A stretch of DNA of 64,000 nucleotides from Ilumatobacter fluminis (lineage in GTDB: Bacteria > Actinomycetota > Acidimicrobiia > Acidimicrobiales > Ilumatobacteraceae): positions 248,001 to 312,000 of the forward strand of contig NZ_SOAU01000001.1 of assembly GCF_004364865.1 (NCBI RefSeq). The letters are read 5' to 3'. The position numbers and the translations under genes are program-made. Within the stretch, counting starts at the first letter, position 1. Every line of letters begins with the position of its first letter. The notes under the pieces are model-generated. The model saw only the letters and a program-made list of their open reading frames with translations, ran no database searches and was not told the DNA's origin. Shown here in pieces: positions 58,301 through 64,000 of the stretch.

Positions 58301-61300
58301 GGCCAGACGGTGACGATGCTCGAGGCCTTCCAGCCGCTCGAAGCCGGAGACAACTACACGACCACCTTCGACTGCGTGGGCGAGACGGGCACCATCACAC
58401 CGACCGACGCCGAACCGTACGGCTACACCCTCGACATCACGCCGGACGACGTCGCAGCGGGCACGCAGATCGTCTGCTCGTTCACGAACACCCGCATCGA
58501 GGTCGACCTCGTGCTCGAGAAGGACTGGGTCGACGCGAAGATCGACGACGCCGTCACGCTGTCGGCCACCGGCAGCGATACGACGCCGATCGAGTACGCC
58601 TCGACCGCCGACACGGCGACCGAGACCGACACGTCCGGCACCTTCACCGTCTACGCCGGTGAAACCCTGACCCTGGCCGAGACCTGGGACACCGGTGATC
58701 CGGCCGCCTACGACACCGAACTGGTGTGTGTCGGTGCCACCGACACCGACCCGTCGGACGGTCTCGACATCGATCCCGACGACACCTCGATCACCTGCAC
58801 CTGGGAGAACACCCGCCGCAGCGTCGAGGTCCAGGTCGCCAAGGACGTCCGCCCCGACGGCGACGACGGCACGTTCAGCGTGACCCTCAACGACGTCGAG
58901 GTCCTGACCGATGTCGGCGACGGCGACGACGTCGACCCCGACGCCGCCGCCGACGAGACCAGCACCCCGGTGACGATCCTCGTCGGCGACCCCGTCGCTC
59001 TCGAGGAGACCGCCACCGGCCCGGCCGGGCTCGAGAACTACACGAGCACGCTCGCTTGCGACAACGGCATCACGCCCGCCGACAACGACGGCGTGAGTGG
59101 CGACTTCGTCGTCCCGTCGACGCTCGACAGCGACTCGCTCATCACGTGCACCTTCGTCAACACCCGCAAGGAAGCACCGATCACGCTCACCAAGAGCTGG
59201 GGAACCAGCCCCGTCGACGATGACGTCGCCCTCCTCGACATCACCGGCGGCCTCGGCACCGTCACGCCCGGCGTCCACTCCAACGACGGTGGGCTCGACG
59301 CCGACCAGGACGCGACGAGCACGGCCTACGCCGGCGAGACGCTCACCCTCGAGGAATTGCTCGGCGCCGAGTACGACGCCTCGTGGTACGACATCACGCT
59401 CGAGTGCAACGACACGGTCGGTCAGTTCGTGATCGGCGGTTTCGCCACGGTCGGCCAGGAGACGACCGGTTCGATCACGGTTCCGTCCGATCCCACGGCC
59501 ATCACCTGCGAGTTCACCAACCAGCGCAAGTCGGCCGCCCTCGTCGTCGACAAGTCGTGGGTGAACGGCAAGGCCGGCGACGTCGCCGGTATCACCATCG
59601 CCGGCATCGACCCGGCCAGCCCGGGCACCGGTGACTCCACTGCCATCGACGGCAACTTCAACGACCCCAACGTGGCGCAGCTGCCGGTCTGGGTCGGCGA
59701 GGTCGTGGACGTCAGTGAGATCATCACCCTCACCGACCCGCAGGACGCGCCCCGCTACGACACGACCCTCGTCTGTGACGACGAGACCTCGGTCGACGGC
59801 CGCAGCGGCACCGTGACCGTCGACGCCGACGAAGCCGGCACGACGATCACCTGTGACTTCACCAACACCCGCCGCGGTGTCAACCTGACGCTCGGCAAGG
59901 ACTGGGCTGACAGCCCGGACAACGGTGACGCCGTCGATCTGTCGATCAGCGGCGGTCTCATCGAGGCGACGGTCACCGCACCCGAGGCGACCAACAGCAA
60001 CGACGGCGACGACGCCAACGACGCCGACGCCGTCGCTCGTGGTCTCGTCGGCGAGACGCTCACGCTCGCCGAGGTGTTCATCGGTGGCGACGCCGCCAAC
60101 TACGACACCGACTTCGAGTGCCTCGACGGCCAGGGAGCGTTGCTCGACACCCAGGTGACCTACGTCGACGGTGCGCTGACCGCCACCCTCGACATCACCG
60201 CCGACCTGGTCGGCCCGGTCAGCTGCGAGTACACCAACACCCGCAAGCGCGCCGACTTCGAACTGCAGAAGACGTGGCTCGGCTCCGTCGAGGACGACGC
60301 GGTCGAACTGACCGTCGACTCCACCTCGAACGCCGCCCCCGTCGACGCCCTCGCCCCCGGCGGTGACGGCGACAGCACCGAGGTCGTGGCGACGACCGTC
60401 TACGCCGGTGAGACGCTGACCGTCAGCGAGATCATCGACCCCGACGGCACCAACGTGGGCGTCTACGACCCGACCGGCTTCACCTGCGTCGGCACGGGCA
60501 ACGGCACCGTCGCTCCCGACGGCCTCTCGTCGGAACTGACCGTGACCGCTGCCGAGATCGACGCCGCCAACCTGGCCGACGCCACGATCTCGTGTGAGTT
60601 CGAGAACAGCGCCCAGCGCGGCAACATCGTCATCGTCAAGAGCATCGACGGCACCACCGACGGCGAGTTCGATTTCGCCGGCGACTGGTCGGCCGACGGG
60701 ATCGTCACCGACCCCGCCGCCACCGACCCGACCGCCTTCTCGATCCTCACCGACGGCCTGAACGGCTCGGTCACGTTCACCGACGTGCTCGTGCCGAAGG
60801 ACGGCGAGCCGTACAGCATCGTCGAAACCGACCCGACCCCCGAGTACGACGGCACCGAAGTCGTCTGCTCGTCGGCCGATGCGGACGACACCTCGACCGG
60901 GGGCGACACCACGCCGCTGACCGGATCGATCGACCTCGACAACGGTGAGACCGTGACCTGCACGTTCACCAACACCGAGCGCTCGACGATCGTCGTCGTC
61001 AAGGACGCCCAGCCCGACTCGGCTGCCGACTTCGCCTTCACCGGCGACCTCGGAGCGTTCACGCTCGACGACGACGCCGACGGCACGCTGTCGAACACCT
61101 TCACGTCCGACCTCCTGAATGCCGAGGCCGGTTCGACCTACACGGTGAACGAGACACCGACGCCGGGCTGGACGCTCGACATCGCCGCCTCGTCCTGCAC
61201 CAACGGCGACACCTTCGCCGGCGCAGGCGTCGTGATCGACCCCGATCCGGGCACCACCGTGACCTGCACCTTCGTCAACACGGCCAACCCGGCCGGTCTC

Positions 61301-64000
61301 ACCGCCACCAAGGCCGTGAGCGGTGTCGAAGGCGCATGGGGTCCGTTCACCTTCACCCTCTCCGGCGGCACCTTCACCGGTGACGCCGCCCAGGACGTCG
61401 ACTCGGCCGATCCGGTCGCTCAGTGGACGGAGCTGGTCGAGGGTCAGACCTACACCATCGTGGAGAACGAGGTCCCCGGTTACGAGACCGGCGCCGAGTT
61501 CGCCTGCACCCTGATCGACCCGAACGACCCGAACAACCCGGTCGACCTCGTCGACGGCAGCGCCGACGCGGGCTTCCAGTTCACGGCCGTCGCCGGAGGC
61601 GTGTTCTCCTGCGACATCACCAACGTGGCCATCCCCGCCGACGTCTCGGTCGCCAAGACCGTCTCCGGCGTGGCCGACACGCAGGCCTGGTCGTTCGACT
61701 TCTCGATCACGGCCGTGTCCGCCGGCGCCGCCGAGCCCACGCTCGACAGCGCCGACACCACGGTCTCCGACACCGGCTCCGTCACCTCGACCGACACGGT
61801 CGACTGGAGCGGGCTCACCCCGGGTGGCACCTACACCGTCGCCGAGACGGCGCCTGGTGTCGGCTACCTGGCCGGCGAGCTCGTCTGCACCGGCGTGGTC
61901 GACACCGACGACGCTCCGCAGAGCGTCACCTTCGTCGCCCCGCTCGGTGGCGACGGCGTCGAGATCAGCTGTGACATCACGAACACGGCGATCCCGTCGG
62001 AGGTGTCGGTGACGAAGACGGTCGACGGTGGCCTCGACGACGCCCAGGCATGGGCGTTCGAGTTCACCCTGTCGCCCGACGCCACACCGGCCGGCTCGCA
62101 GACGGCGAGCGGAACCGGCGACGGCAATGACACCGTCACCTGGACCGGTCTGGTCCCCGGTGAGACGTACACCGTCGCCGAGGTCCTGCCCGGCGACAAC
62201 AGCACCACGTACGACAACGGCGTCCTCACCTGCTCGATCGGCGACAGCGTCGACGACCAGACCGTGAGCTTCGTCGCCCCGCTCGGCAACGACGGCGTCG
62301 AGGTGGCCTGCACGGTCACCAACACGGCGCAGTCCGACGTCTCGTACGACAAGGTCCTCACCGGTGATCCGGTGCGCAACGACGACGGCACCTGGTCGAT
62401 CGGCTACACGCTGACCGTCGAGAACGCCGCCGACGCAGGCGCCGGCACCTACGACCTGTCTGACACCTTCCTGTTCGGTGAAGGCGTCTCGATCGTCGCC
62501 GACTCGGCGGCCGTCGCCAACACGACGCCGGGCACCATCACCACCAACGCCGCCTTCGACGGCGACACCGATCCGGTCATCGTGACCGGTGAGGCGATCG
62601 CTGCCGGGGCAACCCACACCTACGTCGTCACGGTCGACGTGACCATCGAGGTGGGTCCCGACACGGACGGCGACTGTGTGCGTGAGGACGACGGCGGCAC
62701 CGGCTTCCTGAACGAGATGAGCATCGCCATCGACGGTGGAGAACCCCAGACGACCGACGCATGCGCCGGCTTCGCCACGCTCACCCTCGTCAAGGTGGTC
62801 GTGAACGACGACGGTGGCAACGCCACGGTCGCCGACTTCCCGCTCACCGCCGACGGTCCGGTCACCCTGACCGGCATCTCGGGCACCGACGCCGTCTCCT
62901 CGGCGGTTCCGGCCGGCAGCTACACCCTCTCCGAAGACCAGCTGGTCGAGGGCTATCTGCCGAGCCTGTTCCTCTGCGACGCCGGCACCGGCACCGGCAC
63001 CGTGACACTCGCCGACGGTGACAACGCAACCTGCACGATCACCAACGACGACGAGCCGGTCGACCTGGAGATCACCAAGAACGACGACGGCGTGACCGTC
63101 ATCGCCGGAGGTGCTCCGTTCGACTACACCATCACCGTCCAGAACGTCGGTACCCGCGACGCAGACCTCGGTGAGCCCGTCACCGTCGTCGACGAACTGC
63201 CGCTCCCGCTGCAGTGGGTCTCGTTCCCCGACGACTGCGTGCAGGCGGGTCAGACGCTGACCTGCGACATCGACCCGGCCCTCATGACCGTCGGTGCCGA
63301 CCCCGTCGTCATCACCGCCACCGTGAGCGCCCCGGCCGACGCCGCATCGGGCACCTACGTCAACGAGGCGACGGTCACCACCGAGGACGACCCGGTCTGT
63401 GAGCCGATCGGCGACTGCGAGCCGCCGCCGTGCGAAGAGGCCGCCTCGAACAACAACATCGACTGCGAACCCACCCCGGTCGATCGCGAAGGTGCGATCC
63501 AGATCGTGAAGACCGACGATGTCGCCGCCGGCGACTCGGTCCTGCCCGGTGAGTCGTTCGAGTACACCCTCGAGGTGACCAACATCGGCACGTCGTCGAT
63601 CCTGCCCGGCCTGGTCGTCACCGACGATCTGCCCGCCCAGCTCTCGCTGGTGTCGGTCAGCGGCGGTGCCGGCTGGACCTGCAACAACGCCGACCCGATC
63701 GAGTGCACCTACGCACCGTCGCTGGCCCCAGGTGCGTCGACGCCCGACATCACCGTCGTGGTGTCGGTCAACGCCGACGCCACGGGCACCGAGATCGACA
63801 ACACTGCCGTCGTGCAGGGTGCCGTCGATCGCGAGTGCCCCGAGCCCACCAGCGGCGCCGACCTCTCCGAGGCGTTCGTCCCGGCCTGTAACCAGGTCAC
63901 CGACGACGACGACGAGACGACGCCGATGACGGCACAGGCCGACCTGGCGATCGTGAAGACCGCCTCCGTCGCCACCGTCGGTGCCGGCGGCGAGTTCAAC
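55388..64000 (+). CDS. Giant repetitive surface protein, N-terminal 2871 residues (partial)
   Basis: The frame is open from ATG 55388 to the window end, so the 3' end is missing. It starts with a signal peptide (VVISAALVITLGTALTFA), then a beta-rich N-terminal region of about 300 residues with a few Cys. About 16 tandem domains of roughly 100-125 residues follow (about 56760-62310). Each ends in a C-T-F-x-N-T/R-like motif and restarts with a strand ending in K (for example VVVEK or LQKTW), and many have YTVTE-type strands. They resemble prealbumin-like or DUF5979-type Ig folds. The last part has DUF11-like domains (FDYTITVQNVGT; FEYTLEVTNIGT). A cell-surface adhesin or stalk is inferred. Confidence 0.88.
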   Translation, partial: MERTDSVTTWLRVVISAALVITLGTALTFAENAPVAEATNGTFFPTTSFQIDGNLTPTGTPAPDSAPPGSGDWTGTYGPGVTVDGYPTTGVYYNNRTPDPCNDSNDNIASGGIEVGEGPVWPEVTGEPNKKTDLLAIRLGAEAVAVPSGGGGSQINNILYVAFETCNPGASGTFNLTIFIEGGDGLPPYLVNGTATGSTDDYLVIFDFQGGSTGAGRLYDFGDGEWTLNSTITNTQFQQFLNTDRTVGEVALNLTSVGIPSDGTGAPGSPNEDSECRTITVSGQAATPTGGSLNSQVKDILDVDPLQISNCGNIDITKLAADGDATSATPFHYVLEQIDGADVHDAIPTLTSTPAGLGEPDGDLSEIDADIDLGETHQWMSVLAQPDYTLDEVSLPDGWELQSIECSYFDPFNPGQPTPAEGATWLNNSTAILFPETDPTFLIPPETFANRDVLPASCTIVNDALGITIQKVGTPDDGTTFTFDIDNGVAADLPVVINGDSVFQTVPDPGTYVITEDDINALDGGDLDPDWTLTDISCTDGDGATSPVYDLDARTATVVVDGSDDDIVCTFTNEQASRIVVEKVTDPDTGDTFDFDVVGPDTVALDGVGNGGSDNTGDIAPGDYTITEDLTGVNILADPDWVLTSVDCGSGDEPIIGGNSVSVGVAAGEVVTCTFNNQQQGSISIDKQVVDPGTTDIATDQDATFSFEGAVTGDITTTAGVTDNGDALTSNPVMPGSYTVTENTAATPGYTLESVDCTDPTGDSVQNGDGADIELGSGEAVSCTFTNSRNQATFTLQKQWGDGTLDGEVVDLDASAAGPAPIAAAIDTTATSPAGAAGTNTMTVYSGQTITLSETFQVAANGDAYTTTLSCGTLPAGMVLTPAVGNRSATLTVGNDPGDVTCTFVNTPKTAGVVLQKIWDDNSNVGDSVLLAASNGSGDGPDNAASVAADEPEFLGPDNTDDNSAFVPVVAGQTVTMLEAFQPLEAGDNYTTTFDCVGETGTITPTDAEPYGYTLDITPDDVAAGTQIVCSFTNTRIEVDLVLEKDWVDAKIDDAVTLSATGSDTTPIEYASTADTATETDTSGTFTVYAGETLTLAETWDTGDPAAYDTELVCVGATDTDPSDGLDIDPDDTSITCTWENTRRSVEVQVAKDVRPDGDDGTFSVTLNDVEVLTDVGDGDDVDPDAAADETSTPVTILVGDPVALEETATGPAGLENYTSTLACDNGITPADNDGVSGDFVVPSTLDSDSLITCTFVNTRKEAPITLTKSWGTSPVDDDVALLDITGGLGTVTPGVHSNDGGLDADQDATSTAYAGETLTLEELLGAEYDASWYDITLECNDTVGQFVIGGFATVGQETTGSITVPSDPTAITCEFTNQRKSAALVVDKSWVNGKAGDVAGITIAGIDPASPGTGDSTAIDGNFNDPNVAQLPVWVGEVVDVSEIITLTDPQDAPRYDTTLVCDDETSVDGRSGTVTVDADEAGTTITCDFTNTRRGVNLTLGKDWADSPDNGDAVDLSISGGLIEATVTAPEATNSNDGDDANDADAVARGLVGETLTLAEVFIGGDAANYDTDFECLDGQGALLDTQVTYVDGALTATLDITADLVGPVSCEYTNTRKRADFELQKTWLGSVEDDAVELTVDSTSNAAPVDALAPGGDGDSTEVVATTVYAGETLTVSEIIDPDGTNVGVYDPTGFTCVGTGNGTVAPDGLSSELTVTAAEIDAANLADATISCEFENSAQRGNIVIVKSIDGTTDGEFDFAGDWSADGIVTDPAATDPTAFSILTDGLNGSVTFTDVLVPKDGEPYSIVETDPTPEYDGTEVVCSSADADDTSTGGDTTPLTGSIDLDNGETVTCTFTNTERSTIVVVKDAQPDSAADFAFTGDLGAFTLDDDADGTLSNTFTSDLLNAEAGSTYTVNETPTPGWTLDIAASSCTNGDTFAGAGVVIDPDPGTTVTCTFVNTANPAGLTATKAVSGVEGAWGPFTFTLSGGTFTGDAAQDVDSADPVAQWTELVEGQTYTIVENEVPGYETGAEFACTLIDPNDPNNPVDLVDGSADAGFQFTAVAGGVFSCDITNVAIPADVSVAKTVSGVADTQAWSFDFSITAVSAGAAEPTLDSADTTVSDTGSVTSTDTVDWSGLTPGGTYTVAETAPGVGYLAGELVCTGVVDTDDAPQSVTFVAPLGGDGVEISCDITNTAIPSEVSVTKTVDGGLDDAQAWAFEFTLSPDATPAGSQTASGTGDGNDTVTWTGLVPGETYTVAEVLPGDNSTTYDNGVLTCSIGDSVDDQTVSFVAPLGNDGVEVACTVTNTAQSDVSYDKVLTGDPVRNDDGTWSIGYTLTVENAADAGAGTYDLSDTFLFGEGVSIVADSAAVANTTPGTITTNAAFDGDTDPVIVTGEAIAAGATHTYVVTVDVTIEVGPDTDGDCVREDDGGTGFLNEMSIAIDGGEPQTTDACAGFATLTLVKVVVNDDGGNATVADFPLTADGPVTLTGISGTDAVSSAVPAGSYTLSEDQLVEGYLPSLFLCDAGTGTGTVTLADGDNATCTITNDDEPVDLEITKNDDGVTVIAGGAPFDYTITVQNVGTRDADLGEPVTVVDELPLPLQWVSFPDDCVQAGQTLTCDIDPALMTVGADPVVITATVSAPADAASGTYVNEATVTTEDDPVCEPIGDCEPPPCEEAASNNNIDCEPTPVDREGAIQIVKTDDVAAGDSVLPGESFEYTLEVTNIGTSSILPGLVVTDDLPAQLSLVSVSGGAGWTCNNADPIECTYAPSLAPGASTPDITVVVSVNADATGTEIDNTAVVQGAVDRECPEPTSGADLSEAFVPACNQVTDDDDETTPMTAQADLAIVKTASVATVGAGGEFN

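Noticed and set aside
55433-62617. A 2394-codon open frame on the minus strand opposite the giant surface-protein gene
   Set aside because: It is a product of GC-rich codon use and the repetitive gene on the other strand. The plus-strand frame has a signal peptide, a ribosome-binding site and clear domains.
1-64000. rRNA, tRNA, integrase or prophage genes
   Set aside because: I looked for conserved stems, anticodon arms and recombinase motifs by eye and found none; a covariance-model search could still find a tRNA I missed.

Overview
The window is very GC-rich and its codon usage leaves long open frames opposite most genes. It carries two F420-type luciferase-like oxidoreductases, DisA, RadA, a monoderm-style Tad pilus locus with no secretin, an actinobacterial-type pair of dynamin-like GTPases, and many cysteine-anchored lipoproteins. 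I read it as a chromosomal segment of an actinobacterium, most likely of the Acidimicrobiia/Ilumatobacter type. That placement is inference from gene content, not from a phylogenetic marker. I saw no rRNA, tRNA, CRISPR array, integrase or transposase gene.

Layout. 0-5.2 kb: metabolic and unknown genes (cupin, DUF2207 membrane protein, LLM oxidoreductase, PPOX-fold protein, metallo-beta-lactamase-fold hydrolase) with two intergenic repeat blocks. 5.3-29 kb: an unusual accessory cluster. It has two paralogous pairs, each a large acidic beta-repeat protein plus a small DcrB/PsbP-like protein, a third DcrB-like protein, an Ig-domain lipoprotein, a LuxR-type AAA regulator with a tiny acidic partner, an acidic protein followed by two dynamin-like GTPases, a repeat protein followed by a methyltransferase, a SUKH-like protein followed by a membrane-anchored Hsp70, and a lipoprotein hydrolase. 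29.1-39.8 kb: msrB and a complete Tad/Flp pilus locus (prepilin peptidase, CpaB, TadZ-like, TadA/CpaF, TadB, TadC, Flp pilin, three TadE/G-like pseudopilins, and a LysM plus BTAD membrane protein). 39.9-54.9 kb: housekeeping and mixed genes (hydrolase, disA, radA, LLM oxidoreductase, NarL-type two-component system, secreted proteins, cyclophilin, YcaQ-like winged-helix protein, AI-2E transporter, asparaginase, metallo-hydrolase). 55.4 kb to the end: the first 2871 codons of a giant repetitive surface protein that runs off the window.

Main discovery candidate. Five exact copies and one near-exact copy of an 18-bp palindrome, ATCGGG-N6-CCCGAT, lie 34-73 bp upstream of six transcription units between 8.5 and 29.1 kb, and I saw it nowhere else in the window. 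They tie the large beta-repeat/DcrB pairs, the Ig lipoprotein, the acidic protein-dynamin-dynamin operon, the repeat protein-methyltransferase operon (probably also the divergent SUKH-Hsp70 operon) and a lipoprotein hydrolase into one apparent regulon. The LuxR-type regulator in the middle is the obvious candidate binder. The arrangement recalls the mycobacterial iniR-iniBAC envelope-stress locus, but most components are different and, as far as I can tell, undescribed. I infer an envelope or membrane-stress system built on paired dynamins, a membrane-anchored Hsp70 lacking the usual substrate-binding domain, and large acidic beta-repeat proteins.

Second theme: the window is rich in short palindromic repeats. 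One family (GGGTCRGGTG...CACCYGACCC ends, about 47-64 bp) occurs in intergenic DNA at 26.8-27.1 and 49.9 kb and also inside a coding sequence at 6.6-6.75 kb. Other families sit at 4.0, 15.6, 39.8 and 50.5 kb.
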